A DNA stretch of 64,000 nucleotides from Williamsia sp. CHRR-6 (GCF_018474015.1 NZ_JAHCSG010000002.1:62001-126000); one strand, 5' to 3'. Shown: positions 1 to 8,491, counted from the stretch's first letter. A program made the numbers and translations. Notes: a model not told the origin generated them from the sequence alone.

Positions 1-1
1 C

Positions 2-319
2 GCGGTGACGGTACTGCGCATCGCTCCGGTGGTGTTGTCGCTGATCGGCACCGACCTGGCGATGGTCGACCGGTTGGTGGTGGGGTTGCTGGGTCCGCGG
101 GGTACCGCCACCATCGTCTTCGGGTTGTTGGCCTACAACGGCCTCGCGGGCACCGCGGCCGATGTCACCCTCTATGTGATGGCGGCAACCGTGGTGATCA
201 GCATCGGGGTACACGGTGTGGCGGCCACCCTGGTGGCGCGCGGGTTCCGACGCATCGAGCGCCGACGCACCCGGTCGCTCAAGCGGCGGCAACGCCGCCG
301 GGCTGCCCGAAATGCCTGA
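2..319 (+). CDS. Na+/H+ (CPA1-type) antiporter, C-terminal end
   Basis: The reading frame is open from the left edge, so only the last ~105 residues of a longer membrane protein are present. They contain hydrophobic helices around a Gly-Pro-Arg-Gly motif followed by a phenylalanine-glycine-leucine stretch, the pattern typical of the last transmembrane segments of monovalent cation:proton antiporters, then a highly basic cytoplasmic tail (RRIERRRTRSLKRRQRRR). The family exchanges Na+ or K+ for protons across the membrane. The assignment rests on a short piece, so the exact subfamily is uncertain. Confidence 0.6.
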   Translation, partial: AVTVLRIAPVVLSLIGTDLAMVDRLVVGLLGPRGTATIVFGLLAYNGLAGTAADVTLYVMAATVVISIGVHGVAATLVARGFRRIERRRTRSLKRRQRRRAARNA

Positions 320-366
320 AATTGCCTGATTCTGAACCATTTTCGGTGAACATCTGGTGCATCCGC

Positions 367-395
367 TTGCGCAGCGCCCGGACCGTCGGTAGCTT
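367..395 (+). promoter_or_regulatory. Candidate promoter for doxX, leaderless
   Basis: TTGCGC (367-372) and TAGCTT (390-395) are separated by 17 bases. The -10 ends 7 bases before the ATG at 403, which predicts transcription starting at or next to the start codon, i.e. a leaderless mRNA. No Shine-Dalgarno sequence precedes the ATG, in agreement. This is inferred from spacing only. Confidence 0.4.
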
Positions 396-402
396 TCAAT
401 TC

Positions 403-888
403 ATGCATGAAGTAAACACCTCTTTGGGAAACGCGATCTCCACGTCTGGCGCCTCGGCCCAGAGCTCAGTCGTCCGTGACCTCGCAGTGCTGGTCGCCCG
501 CATCGGCATCGGTGTCATCTTCCTGGCGCATGGCCTGCAGAAGCTCGACAACGGCTACGCCGCCACCAAGGCCATGTTCACCACCATCGACGCGCCCGTG
601 CCGGCGGTGACCTCGTTGCTCGCGATCGTCATCGAGGTCGGCGGCGGCGCCGCGCTGATCCTGGGCCTGCTCACGCCGCTGGCCGGCATCGCTCTGGCGT
701 TGAACATGCTCGGCGCATACCTGCTGGTCCACATGGACAGTGGTCTCTACGTCAAGGACGGCGGCTACGAGTTCGTGCTGGCGCTCGGGGTGGCGTCGCT
801 GCTGATCGCGGCGGTGGGCGCCGGACGCTTCAGCCTCGACGCCATCCTGGCCGACAAGGTGCCTGCGCTCTCGCGCGTCCTTCGCTGA
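403..888 (+). CDS. DoxX family membrane protein
   Basis: 161-residue protein with four hydrophobic helices. After a polar N-terminus of ~25 residues, the first helix carries the DoxX-type motif ARIGIGVIFLAHGLQKL, and a second conserved block follows (EVGGGAALILGLLTPLAG). DoxX proteins are small integral membrane proteins tied in mycobacteria to a membrane oxidoreductase complex with SodA and SseA; here the neighbours are an antiporter and a convergent MarR gene, so the partner is unknown. The ATG at 403 was chosen because upstream codons in frame have no ribosome binding site and the protein start matches the family. Confidence 0.85.
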   Translation: MHEVNTSLGNAISTSGASAQSSVVRDLAVLVARIGIGVIFLAHGLQKLDNGYAATKAMFTTIDAPVPAVTSLLAIVIEVGGGAALILGLLTPLAGIALALNMLGAYLLVHMDSGLYVKDGGYEFVLALGVASLLIAAVGAGRFSLDAILADKVPALSRVLR

Positions 889-911
889 CCCCCTCGAACG
901 CCGCCGGGCGT

Positions 912-929
912 CGCGCCGCTATCGGCGCG
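912..929. terminator. Hairpin between convergent doxX and marR
   Basis: CGCGCCG (912-918) pairs perfectly with CGGCGCG (923-929) around a 4-base loop. The MarR stop codon (919-921, minus strand) lies in the loop. It is placed to end transcripts from both sides, but no T-tract follows, as is common for GC-rich actinobacterial hairpins. Confidence 0.5.
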
Positions 930-1440
930 GCGACCCGGCCTCGTCGGCCTTCACCTGTGCGGTGGCGGTGGTGATGCGAGTCCCGATCTCACGAAGCTGG
1001 CGGATCTGCGGCTGGGTCAATGCGTCGAACACCGTGCGCCGCACCATCTCCACGTGTCCTGGCGCACTGCGCTCGAGCACCGCGAACCCGTCATCGGTCA
1101 GCTCGGCCAACGTGTAGCGGCCGTCGGTGGGGTCGGGTCGCCGCACCAGCCACCCGCGTTTCTCCATCCGCGAGGCGACCTGCGAGAGCCGGGGAAGCTG
1201 GGCCTCGGTCAACTCGGCGAGTTCGCTCATCCGTAGCGTGCGCTCGCTCGCGTTGGACAGGGTGGCCAACACGCTGAACTCGAAGTGGGTGATACCGGCG
1301 TCTCGCTGCAGCTGACGATCCAGCTGGGCGGGTAGGCGGACCACCACGCCGATCAATGCCATCCAGGCGCTGCGCTCGTCGTCTGACAGCCATCGCGGGC
1401 TGGTGCCCGGAGTGCCGTGCGCGGCGCTGGATGCAGACAT
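919..1440 (-). CDS. MarR family transcriptional regulator
   Basis: 173-residue winged-helix protein. The central part holds the MarR DNA-binding region: a helix-turn-helix segment (SELAELTEAQLPRLSQVASR), then a wing with the diagnostic RRPDPTDGRYTLAELTDDG near residues 98-117. MarR proteins bind palindromes as dimers and usually respond to small phenolic or lipophilic ligands. The gene converges on doxX and diverges from trpF, 89 bases away, so it may control itself and trpF or act elsewhere. The ATG at 1440 is the only good start. Confidence 0.85.
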   Translation of the reverse strand: MSASSAAHGTPGTSPRWLSDDERSAWMALIGVVVRLPAQLDRQLQRDAGITHFEFSVLATLSNASERTLRMSELAELTEAQLPRLSQVASRMEKRGWLVRRPDPTDGRYTLAELTDDGFAVLERSAPGHVEMVRRTVFDALTQPQIRQLREIGTRITTATAQVKADEAGSPRR

Positions 1441-1529
1441 GGCCGTCAGGTTACGGCACGGAATCGGGCCTCGGCGCTCCGTCCGCGGCCGATGTCTCGT
1501 CCGCCGGTGGCCGGGTAGCCTCGGCGCCG

Positions 1530-2126
1530 ATGTTCATCAAAGTGTGTGGTCTGCGAACGGCTGGTGACGTGGATGCCGCGGTGGCCGCCGGCGCCGACGC
1601 CATCGGCGTCGTGATGAGCCCGGGCAGCCCGCGTGATGTCGACCTCGACACAGCTGCTGGTCTGGTGGCCCACGCCGATTCGCGTGCCACCACGGTGCTG
1701 GTGGTCAAGGGTCTGCCGGTGGCGACGGTGATCGACGCAGCGACGGCCGCCGGCGTCGACGTGGTGCAGCTGCACGGCTACGACGCAGTGCAGAGCGCGG
1801 CGGTGCTCGGTGCCATCGGACGAATCTGGCGGGCCACCTCCACTGCCCATGACCCTGATCTCACCGTCGGCGCCCACGGCGAGGAGGTGCTGCTGCTCGA
1901 CTCCCCGCACGCGGGGTCGGGGCAACGCTGGGACCTGGCTGAATTGATCGAACGCCCCGAGGGGAAGTGGCTGTTGGCCGGTGGCCTCGACCCCGCCAAC
2001 GTCGCCGAAGCCATCACGACGGTCGCGCCGTGGGGCGTCGACGTGTCCAGCGGGGTCGAATCCGAGCCGGGGGTGAAAGATCACGGCCGTGTCCGCGCCT
2101 TCGTGCGTGCCGCGCGTGGCGTGTGA
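1530..2126 (+). CDS. trpF: Phosphoribosylanthranilate isomerase-like protein
   Basis: 198-residue (beta/alpha)8-barrel enzyme, the usual length. The N-terminus MFIKVCGL contains the catalytic Cys, and LLDSPHAGSGQRWD carries the catalytic Asp in the expected strand. The C-terminal LAGGLDPANV and GVDVSSGVE...PGVKD blocks form the phosphate-binding site. The family converts N-(5-phosphoribosyl)anthranilate to CdRP in tryptophan synthesis. The gene stands alone, away from other trp genes. The loop HAGSG differs from the more usual GGTG, so a related isomerase role cannot be excluded. Confidence 0.8.
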   Translation: MFIKVCGLRTAGDVDAAVAAGADAIGVVMSPGSPRDVDLDTAAGLVAHADSRATTVLVVKGLPVATVIDAATAAGVDVVQLHGYDAVQSAAVLGAIGRIWRATSTAHDPDLTVGAHGEEVLLLDSPHAGSGQRWDLAELIERPEGKWLLAGGLDPANVAEAITTVAPWGVDVSSGVESEPGVKDHGRVRAFVRAARGV

Positions 2127-2223
2127 GACGCGCCTGGCAACGCCTGCGCTGTAGGACGCCCAACGCCTCTGAGCTGCGTGGACATTCTCGGAATAACTTG
2201 CCCCGTGAAGTCATTGAGTTGTA

Positions 2224-2239
2224 GTGTCCATCGCGACAC
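2224..2239. promoter_or_regulatory. Small dyad upstream of the dioxygenase gene
   Basis: GTGTC (2224-2228) and GACAC (2235-2239) form a 6-spaced inverted repeat 16 bases before the start codon. It could be an operator or a chance repeat. The surrounding 2127-2255 is the only AT-richer part between trpF and the dioxygenase gene. Confidence 0.25.
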
Positions 2240-2255
2240 ACAACAAGGGATGACG

Positions 2256-3155
2256 ATGACCCGCTCCACCGCGACCAGCACGGCGATCGCCGACGCCCAG
2301 ATCTCCGCCGACCACCCGTTCGCCGCGCACCTACGCCGCCACGTCGACCTCTCCACCCGGCAGCCAAGTACGGCGTGGACCCCGGATTCGGGACCGTTGC
2401 CTGCGCTGTATCTCAGCCATGGCGCGCCGCCCACCTTCGAAGACGCCGCCTGGATGGCCGAGCTGTACGACTGGGCTGCGGGCATTCCCACCCCGCGAGC
2501 GGTGTTGATCGTGAGTGCGCATTGGGAATCGACGAGCATCGGCATCACCGCATCGGCCCCCACCGAGCTGGTCTACGACTTCGGCGGGTTCCACCCGATG
2601 TACTACCGGATGCGTTATGACACCCCGCCCGCCCACGCATTGGCCGATCTGGTGCGCGCAGCCCTACCACAGACCATCGATGTGCACGAGCACACCGAAC
2701 GCGGCCTCGACCACGGCGCCTGGTTGCCGCTGAAGGTGATGTTCCCCGACGCCGACATCCCGGTGCTGCAGTTGAGCCTGCCCACCGACGATCCGATTCG
2801 ACTGCTGGAGTTGGGTTCTCGGCTCCAGTCGCTGCGCGATGAGGGTGTGCTGGTGATCGGATCGGGCTTCATGACCCACGGACTGCCCTACCTCAACTGG
2901 CATCGGCCCGACGAGGTGCCCGCCTGGTCGGTGGAGTTCGATGACTGGGCTGCGGCCGCGTTGGCCCGGGGCGACGTCGACGAACTCGCCGACTTTCGAT
3001 CCCGCGCACCAGGATTGCCCTACGCCCACCCCACCGTCGAACACTTCACGCCGCTGTTCGTGACGCTGGGGGCGGCACGGGTGGGGGAGACGGTGCGCAC
3101 CTCGGTGGATGGCTTTGCGATGGGGCTGTCCAAGCGGTCGCTGACCGTCGCCTGA
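2256..3155 (+). CDS. DODA-type extradiol ring-cleavage dioxygenase (LigB/YgiD-like)
   Basis: About 299 residues, matching the class III extradiol dioxygenases related to plant DOPA 4,5-dioxygenase and E. coli YgiD. Conserved blocks are LPALYLSHGAPP (metal His), AVLIVSAHWES (second metal His), GLDHGAWLPLKVMFPDADIPV, and VIGSGFMTHGLPYL. The enzymes use Fe(II) or Zn(II) to open catechol-type rings. The substrate is unknown and no other aromatic pathway genes adjoin it. ATG 2256 is preceded by AAGGGA at 2245-2250; the ATG at 2250 overlaps that ribosome binding site and is less likely. Confidence 0.85.
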   Translation: MTRSTATSTAIADAQISADHPFAAHLRRHVDLSTRQPSTAWTPDSGPLPALYLSHGAPPTFEDAAWMAELYDWAAGIPTPRAVLIVSAHWESTSIGITASAPTELVYDFGGFHPMYYRMRYDTPPAHALADLVRAALPQTIDVHEHTERGLDHGAWLPLKVMFPDADIPVLQLSLPTDDPIRLLELGSRLQSLRDEGVLVIGSGFMTHGLPYLNWHRPDEVPAWSVEFDDWAAAALARGDVDELADFRSRAPGLPYAHPTVEHFTPLFVTLGAARVGETVRTSVDGFAMGLSKRSLTVA

Positions 3156-3179
3156 TCGGGCGCGCATACCCTCGGGCAC

Positions 3180-3767
3180 ATGAGCGATGAGCAGGCGCAG
3201 CAACGGTTCTGGGCTGCGGTGGGCACCAATCCACAGATCGATGCGGTGTGCGCCCGGCTGGCCGAGCTGGGCCTACCCGACTGGTACCTCACCGGCGGCG
3301 CGGTGTTCCAGACCGTGTGGAACCACCTCGACGGTGCTCCGCCGCAGGCCGGTATCGCCGACTACGACGTGTTCTACTTCGACGCCGCGGACCTGAGCTA
3401 CGCCGCCGAGGACCGGGTGATCGCCCGGGTACAGCGGGCGTGCGCCGATCTGCCCATCACCATCGAGGTGCGAAACCAAGCGCGCGTACACCTGTGGTAC
3501 TCCGAGAAGTTCGGCATCCCGGCCGCGGTCCTACGGTCCACCCGCGACGGAATCGACCATTTCGTCTCCACCACATGCTGCTTCGGGATCCGACGCAGCG
3601 CGCACGGCCACGACGAGGTGTACGCGCCGCACGGGTTCGACGACCTGTTCGCCAAGATCGTGCGCCCCAACCCGGTGCTGGACACCCGCGCGGTGTACGA
3701 GGCGAAGGTGGCCCGCTGGCGGCAGCAGTGGCCCACCATCACCGCGTTGCCGTGGGATGCACCCTGA
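3180..3767 (+). CDS. Nucleotidyltransferase-like protein (DUF925 / NTP_transf_6)
   Basis: 195 residues. The YLTGGAVFQTVWN block followed by GIADYDVFYFD matches the family's nucleotidyltransferase core, in which acidic residues of the DYDV segment bind metal. A later block (YAPHGFDDLFAKIVRPNP) is also typical. The cellular substrate of this family is not known. The gene ends in a 29-base convergent overlap with the histidine kinase gene (3739-3767). ATG 3180 begins 24 bases after the dioxygenase gene, so the two are probably co-transcribed. Confidence 0.75.
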   Translation: MSDEQAQQRFWAAVGTNPQIDAVCARLAELGLPDWYLTGGAVFQTVWNHLDGAPPQAGIADYDVFYFDAADLSYAAEDRVIARVQRACADLPITIEVRNQARVHLWYSEKFGIPAAVLRSTRDGIDHFVSTTCCFGIRRSAHGHDEVYAPHGFDDLFAKIVRPNPVLDTRAVYEAKVARWRQQWPTITALPWDAP

Positions 3768-4779
3768 CGACGCCGACCGGCAGTCTCACCTCGAACCGGC
3801 AGCCCGGGTGTCGGTTGGCCACGCTGATGTGACCCCCGTGGGCCTCCACCAGCCCACGTGCGATCGCCAACCCGAGACCAGCACCTGATCCGCCGACCGG
3901 CGAGCGCGCCCGTTCCCCACGAAACGCCGTGTCGAACACGAACGGCAACTCCTCATCAGGGATCCCGCCGCAGGCGTCTTGCACCGCGACCACCACATCG
4001 TGTGACCCGGGCCGGACGTCGACGACGATCCGGCCGTCGGTGGGGGTGTGGCGGATGGCGTTGGTCAACAGATTGCCCAGGACCCGGGTCAGCTCGTGCG
4101 CCGAGCCACGAATCCGGGCAGTGGTGTCATCACTGGCCGGGTTGATCGCCACCTCGATCCCACGGGCGTGTGCGGTCGGTCGTGCGGATTCGACTGCGGC
4201 ACACACCACCTCATCGACCGCCACCTCCCCGAAGACGATCTGCAGTGTCCCGGAGTTGATCCGCGACAGCTCGAAGAGGTCATCGACCATCGCCGCCAGT
4301 CGCTGCGTCTCCTCGCCGATACGTCGGGCGTAACGCGCCATGTCCTCGGGGTGGTCGACGACCGAGTCCTCCAGGGCTTCACCCATGGCCCTGATCCCGG
4401 CCAGCGGGGTGCGCAGGTCATGGCTGATCCACGCGATGAGTTCACGCCGGGAGGTCTCGGCGGCGTGCTCGGCGGCCCGGTCGGACTGCATCGCCAGTTC
4501 ACGCCGCGCGGTGTCTCGGGCCAGCACCACCGCTGCCGGGCCCACCGCCACCCCGATGAGAACGCAGGCGATCAAGGTCCACATCAGTTGCTGGGTGAAC
4601 ATGAAGCCGCTGATCGCGACCACGAACAGCAGCACGGCCACGAGCGGAAACGCGACCATCACCGCCAGCACCACACCCAGGCTTCGGCCGCGCACCGCCC
4701 GCAGCAGCAGCGCCTCGACCACGGCCACCACCGCGCCTGCCAACACGGCCCAGGGCAGGATGTGGATGAACTCGGTCAT
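3739..4779 (-). CDS. Membrane sensor histidine kinase
   Basis: 346-residue kinase. Two hydrophobic segments (residues ~8-27 and ~35-58) and a third at ~66-88 anchor it with almost no extracellular loop. A short linker leads to the dimerisation helix with phospho-accepting His120 (ISHDLRTPL), then the ATPase: N box LGNLLTNAIRHTP, G1 DACGGIP (Cys in place of the usual Gly), and G2 GSGAGLGLAIARGLVEAHGG. It partners the response regulator gene; its ATG overlaps that gene's stop codon (ATGA at 4776-4779), indicating translational coupling. The near-absence of a sensor domain suggests it senses within the membrane. Confidence 0.92.
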   Translation of the reverse strand: MTEFIHILPWAVLAGAVVAVVEALLLRAVRGRSLGVVLAVMVAFPLVAVLLFVVAISGFMFTQQLMWTLIACVLIGVAVGPAAVVLARDTARRELAMQSDRAAEHAAETSRRELIAWISHDLRTPLAGIRAMGEALEDSVVDHPEDMARYARRIGEETQRLAAMVDDLFELSRINSGTLQIVFGEVAVDEVVCAAVESARPTAHARGIEVAINPASDDTTARIRGSAHELTRVLGNLLTNAIRHTPTDGRIVVDVRPGSHDVVVAVQDACGGIPDEELPFVFDTAFRGERARSPVGGSGAGLGLAIARGLVEAHGGHISVANRHPGCRFEVRLPVGVVRVHPTATR

Positions 4780-5501
4780 GCGGTCGGATCGAATCGGTAG
4801 CCCACGCCCCAGACGGTCACGATTCGTGTCGGTGTGGCCGGGTCGGTTTCGATCTTCGCGCGTAGCCGTCGCACATGCACGGTGACGGTGGACTGATCGC
4901 CGAAGGACCAGTCCCACACCCGCTCCATCAGAGTGGTGCGGGAGAACACCGCACCGGGATGGGTGACGAAGAACGCGAGGAGATCGAATTCCCTTGAGGT
5001 GAGCGAGATGTCGTGCCCGGCCCGGGTGACTGTGCGCGCGTCGAGGTCGAGGCGCAGGTCGCCGTCGACGACGGCGTGGGCGAGGGTGGCCTGGGGTTGG
5101 CTGCGAGCCAGGATCTTGCCCACCCGCAGGGCGAGCTCACGCGGGCTGAACGGCTTGACGACGTAGTCGTCGGCCCCGAACTCCAACCCCGAGACCCGGT
5201 CGGACTCTTCCCCGAGGGCGGTCAGCATGATGATCGGCACCGCACTGGTGCGGCGAATGTGTCGGCACACGTCGAGACCGTCGATCCCGGGCAGCATCAC
5301 GTCGAGTACCACCGCATCGGGACCGTGACGATGCATCGCGGCCACCGCGCCTGGGCCGTCGACCGCCTCCACCACGCTGTGGCCTGCGCGCGTCAGATAG
5401 CGCCGCACCACCTCCCGAACGGTGTCGTCGTCGTCGACCACCAACACGGTCGACGTGGCGGGTGTCGCCGGGGTGGGTGGTGCGCCGTCGACGGCGGTCA
5501 T
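4776..5501 (-). CDS. OmpR/PhoB-type response regulator
   Basis: 241 residues. The receiver domain has the acidic pocket DDDD (residues 23-26), phosphorylation site Asp67 (VVLDVMLPG), and the conserved Lys in VVKPFSPREL. The C-terminal winged helix ends in TVTVHVRRLRAKIE and GVGYRFDP. It should bind direct repeats and activate or repress nearby genes. AAGGAG sits just upstream of the ATG at 5501, and only ~20 bases separate it from the upstream membrane protein gene, so the three minus-strand genes form an operon. Candidate targets are that operon and the divergent glycosyltransferase operon. Confidence 0.93.
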   Translation of the reverse strand: MTAVDGAPPTPATPATSTVLVVDDDDTVREVVRRYLTRAGHSVVEAVDGPGAVAAMHRHGPDAVVLDVMLPGIDGLDVCRHIRRTSAVPIIMLTALGEESDRVSGLEFGADDYVVKPFSPRELALRVGKILARSQPQATLAHAVVDGDLRLDLDARTVTRAGHDISLTSREFDLLAFFVTHPGAVFSRTTLMERVWDWSFGDQSTVTVHVRRLRAKIETDPATPTRIVTVWGVGYRFDPTA

Positions 5502-5521
5502 CAGAGCTCCTTCGGATCGAC

Positions 5522-6961
5522 TCACCAGTGGGTCAGCAACAGGTGGTTGACGACGAGCGCGGTACCCACCTGCACGGCGAGTACCCATCGTGCACCTCGG
5601 GAGGGCACCAGGGCCAGCGCAGACAGCAGCCACACCCCGAACGGCAACCAGATCCGCTCGGTCTCGGCCTTCGACAACCCGGAGGCATCGGCGATCAGGA
5701 CGCAGGAGAGTGCGGCCAGGGTGAGGGCAGCGGGTACCAGTGCGGCCCAACTCCCACCGCCTGCTGTGAGATGGCGAGCGCGAGTGCGCATCACCCGCAC
5801 CGACCGGGCGACGGCGACCGCACACGCCGGACCGGCGGACAGACACAGTGCGGCCAGGTTGGCCCACACGAAGTAGTCGTAGGGCCGCATCGAGGCGACG
5901 CCCTGGTAGTAGCGGGTGTGCAACAGTCGCAGGCCTTCGATCCACGAGAACCCCGACGCGGTCATGGCCACCGCCACCACCCCGGCGCCGACGGTGGCCG
6001 CGCCCCACCGCATCAGCCAGGCCGCCCGAGCGCCCGGCCCGCGCGGCCACATGCGCAACCCGCTGAGCAGCGCCACCATCGCGACCAGCACGCCAAACGT
6101 CGCCAACCCGTACGACAGGTACACGGTGACCCCCAGCAGGGCGCCCCCGACCGCGGCGATCGGCATCCCGAGTCGACCCCGATGGGCGACCCCCACCGCG
6201 ACGACCGCTACGCCGGTTGCCGACACCCCCATGAACATCCCGTCGGCAGACGCACCCACCCAGACCGCGCCGGGGAAGAACACCACGAACGGCCACACCG
6301 CGCGCGCCGCAGCCGGGGCCGCCAACGCACGCATGGTGACCGGTACCGCGACTGCGGCCAGTGATCCCACCGCGATCACTGCTACCGCCGCCATCGTCCC
6401 ACCACCCAACCCCACCCGGTCGAGCGCGACGAAGAACAGGGTGGCCAGCGGTGGATGGCTCGACACGTGGGTTGTCCAGCTGTCGGGCCGGAAATCGAGG
6501 ATGTGGTCGGTGAAGGTCCGCAGGAACTCGCTGACGTCGGCGGCGCGGGGGATCTCGTAGAGGTACTCGTTGCGGTCGGTCAGGGGGGCGCCGAGTGGTC
6601 GCCGGGTCAGGTCGATCGAGGCCAGTGCGAACGTCCACACCGTGGCCGCCGCCCAGCCGACCGCCAGCAGCGGGCGCCACGGCAACCGCCGTGCCAGCGT
6701 GGGGGCATAGACGACGGCGGCGACAGCCAGCGCGATCGCGGGCACCGTGCCCGGGCCGGTGTGTGGATCGAGATGCGCGAACAACGGTGGGGCGGGGACG
6801 AACAGGACCTCCCCGTGTAGTTGCCGGTACCGCCCGACCGCGGTGGCCGAGGCCACCAGCAGCAGTGCCGCGCTCACCCACACCAGGTCGGGGATCCGGC
6901 GCGCGCGGCCGCGTCGATCGCGACCGGCCGGCCGGTGGGGACGGGTGAGTAGATCGGTCAT
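5522..6961 (-). CDS. Polytopic membrane protein, probable GT-C-like glycosyltransferase
   Basis: 479 residues with roughly eleven to twelve hydrophobic helices after a basic N-terminus. Features resembling actinobacterial GT-C glycosyltransferases include a first large loop (residues ~130-180) with DRNEYLYEIPRA and a SSHPP motif, and a late SKAETERIWLPFG segment. Such enzymes use polyprenyl-phosphate sugars on the outer face of the membrane. It is first in an operon with the two-component system and diverges from a second operon containing a GT2 enzyme that could supply a lipid-linked sugar. Assignment to a specific CAZy family is not possible by eye. Confidence 0.6.
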   Translation of the reverse strand: MTDLLTRPHRPAGRDRRGRARRIPDLVWVSAALLLVASATAVGRYRQLHGEVLFVPAPPLFAHLDPHTGPGTVPAIALAVAAVVYAPTLARRLPWRPLLAVGWAAATVWTFALASIDLTRRPLGAPLTDRNEYLYEIPRAADVSEFLRTFTDHILDFRPDSWTTHVSSHPPLATLFFVALDRVGLGGGTMAAVAVIAVGSLAAVAVPVTMRALAAPAAARAVWPFVVFFPGAVWVGASADGMFMGVSATGVAVVAVGVAHRGRLGMPIAAVGGALLGVTVYLSYGLATFGVLVAMVALLSGLRMWPRGPGARAAWLMRWGAATVGAGVVAVAMTASGFSWIEGLRLLHTRYYQGVASMRPYDYFVWANLAALCLSAGPACAVAVARSVRVMRTRARHLTAGGGSWAALVPAALTLAALSCVLIADASGLSKAETERIWLPFGVWLLSALALVPSRGARWVLAVQVGTALVVNHLLLTHW

Positions 6962-6998
6962 GGCCGCGACCGTATGCTGCCGGCGACGCTGCGGTCAG

Positions 6999-7024
6999 GG
7001 CCCGGACCGAAGGTTGTCCGGGCC
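6999..7024. promoter_or_regulatory. 9-bp inverted repeat in the divergent promoter region
   Basis: GGCCCGGAC (6999-7007) and GTCCGGGCC (7016-7024) are perfect inverted arms with an 8-base centre. They sit midway in the 145-base region between the divergent membrane-protein/two-component operon and the glycosyltransferase operon. It is likely an operator shared by both, or less likely a leader hairpin. OmpR-type regulators prefer direct repeats, so another regulator may bind here. Confidence 0.45.
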
Positions 7025-7106
7025 GTAAGAATTGCGGGTCCGACGAAATACTTCGGTAAGGATCTACCCACCGGATCGGCAAGATCTGCTTCCTAGCGTC
7101 GTGGAC

Positions 7107-7817
7107 ATGACCGATCACACATCACGTCCACCGACGATCGTCGACGTGGTCATGCCGTGCCTGAACGAGGCGAGGGCACTGCCATGGGTGCTCTCGCGGC
7201 TGCCGGAGGGGTACCGCGCCATCGTCGTCGACAACGGCAGCACCGACGCCAGTGTCGCGGTGGCCGCGGCCCTGGGCGCGGTGGTCGTCGAGGAACCACG
7301 ACCTGGCTACGGATCTGCGGTGCACCGTGGGATATCCAGTGCCACCGCCGATCTGGTGGCGATCATCGACGCCGACGCCACCCTGGACCCCGCCGACCTC
7401 CCGGCACTGGTGGCCCTGATCGTCAGCGGCGACGCCGACGTGGTGTGCGGGCGACGCCGACCCACCGGTCCGCGGGTGTGGCCGTGGCACGCCCGTGTCG
7501 GCACCTCAGCGCTGGCTGCGGTCATCTCGGTGGGCACCGGGACCCGGGTGCATGACATCGCGCCGATGCGGGTGGCCCGGCGGTCGGTCTGGCTGGGTCT
7601 GGGGGTCCTCGACCGGCGGTGCGGGTATCCGCTGGAGACCATCCTGAAGGCGACCGACGCCGGCCTCGATGTCGTGGAGGTGCCGGTGACCTATCGGGCC
7701 CGGCCGGCCGGGACGCGATCGAAGATAAGCGGTTCGGCGCGCGGAACATGCATCGCGGCAACCGATTTCGCGACGACCCTGGTCCGACACCGACGCACCC
7801 GGGTGGGTGCGTCGTGA
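7107..7817 (+). CDS. Family 2 glycosyltransferase
   Basis: 236 residues with a GT-A fold. It shows the nucleotide-binding start VDVVMPCLNEARALPWVL, VDNGSTDAS, and the metal-binding DADATLDP motif. The acceptor half ends with RAGTRSKISGS-like residues seen in dolichol-phosphate-mannose-synthase-type enzymes (PAGTRSKISG). There is no membrane anchor. It is the first gene of a six-gene operon with ATGA/GTGA overlaps throughout most of it. A likely role is making a polyprenyl-phosphate sugar or glycosylating a small molecule. The ATG at 7107 follows the divergent promoter region. Confidence 0.88.
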   Translation: MTDHTSRPPTIVDVVMPCLNEARALPWVLSRLPEGYRAIVVDNGSTDASVAVAAALGAVVVEEPRPGYGSAVHRGISSATADLVAIIDADATLDPADLPALVALIVSGDADVVCGRRRPTGPRVWPWHARVGTSALAAVISVGTGTRVHDIAPMRVARRSVWLGLGVLDRRCGYPLETILKATDAGLDVVEVPVTYRARPAGTRSKISGSARGTCIAATDFATTLVRHRRTRVGAS

Positions 7818-8491
7818 CCGCCACCGTGCTGGTGGTCGCCAAGGCGCCGATCCCCGGCCGAGCGAAGACCCGGCTTGCCGTGGGCCTCACCCCGCAGCTG
7901 GCGGCCGAACTCGCCGCGATGGCCCTCCTCGACACCCTCGACGCCGCGCTCGCGGTACCGGGGGCACGCACCGTCGTCGCGATGACGGGTGCACTCGATG
8001 CCGCTGTGGCCGCCGCGCAGGTGCGGACCCGACTGGCCGACTGCGTGGTGATCCCACAGTGCGGCAATACCTTCGGGGAACGTCTGGTCGCGGCCCATCA
8101 TGATGCCGGCGGCGCCGACCACCGTGTGGTGCAGATCGGTATGGACACCCCTCAGGTGACCGCGCAACTGCTGGGATCTGCGTTGGACGCGATCGCCACA
8201 TCGGGAACCGCTGCTCTCGGGATGGCCGACGACGGCGGTTGGTGGGGGCTCGCGGTGCGCGATGCCCGGCACGTCGACGGTCTGCGCACGATCGAGATGT
8301 CCACCGACCACACCGGATCGCTGACCCGCGACATGCTGTTGACACAGGGTCTGCACGTGGTCGATCTGCCCCGGCTCACCGACGTGGACACCTGCGCCGA
8401 CGCCGCGGTGGTCGCCGCCGCGGCGCCGACCACGCGGTTCGGGCGGCTCGCCACCGCGCTGCTGGCCCGGGATGCGGTGGTCTCGACATGA
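7814..8491 (+). CDS. DUF2064 (TIGR04282-type) glycosyltransferase-like protein
   Basis: 225 residues starting at a GTG that overlaps the previous stop codon (GTGA, 7814-7817). The N-terminal VVAKAPIPGRAKTRLAVGLTP is diagnostic of DUF2064, a GT-A-like nucleotidyl/glycosyl transferase family. QIGMDTPQVT and GMADDGGWWGLAVRD are the other conserved blocks. Family members occur in arsenosugar and selenium-associated clusters, but no radical SAM arsenosugar enzyme or ArsM is present here. The real product is unknown. Tight coupling to the GT2 gene suggests sequential steps on one glycoconjugate. Confidence 0.82.
   Translation: MTATVLVVAKAPIPGRAKTRLAVGLTPQLAAELAAMALLDTLDAALAVPGARTVVAMTGALDAAVAAAQVRTRLADCVVIPQCGNTFGERLVAAHHDAGGADHRVVQIGMDTPQVTAQLLGSALDAIATSGTAALGMADDGGWWGLAVRDARHVDGLRTIEMSTDHTGSLTRDMLLTQGLHVVDLPRLTDVDTCADAAVVAAAAPTTRFGRLATALLARDAVVST

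Noticed and set aside
4776-7118. A 780-codon open frame on the minus strand spanning the membrane protein and response regulator
   Set aside because: Only the last 241 codons are the response regulator. The rest is out of frame with the membrane protein gene and is Arg/Gly-rich shadow sequence.
7814-8491. Arsenosugar biosynthesis cluster, suggested by the DUF2064 gene
   Set aside because: No radical SAM arsenosugar enzyme, ArsM or arsenic resistance gene is nearby, and the methyltransferase lacks the ArsM cysteine pattern.
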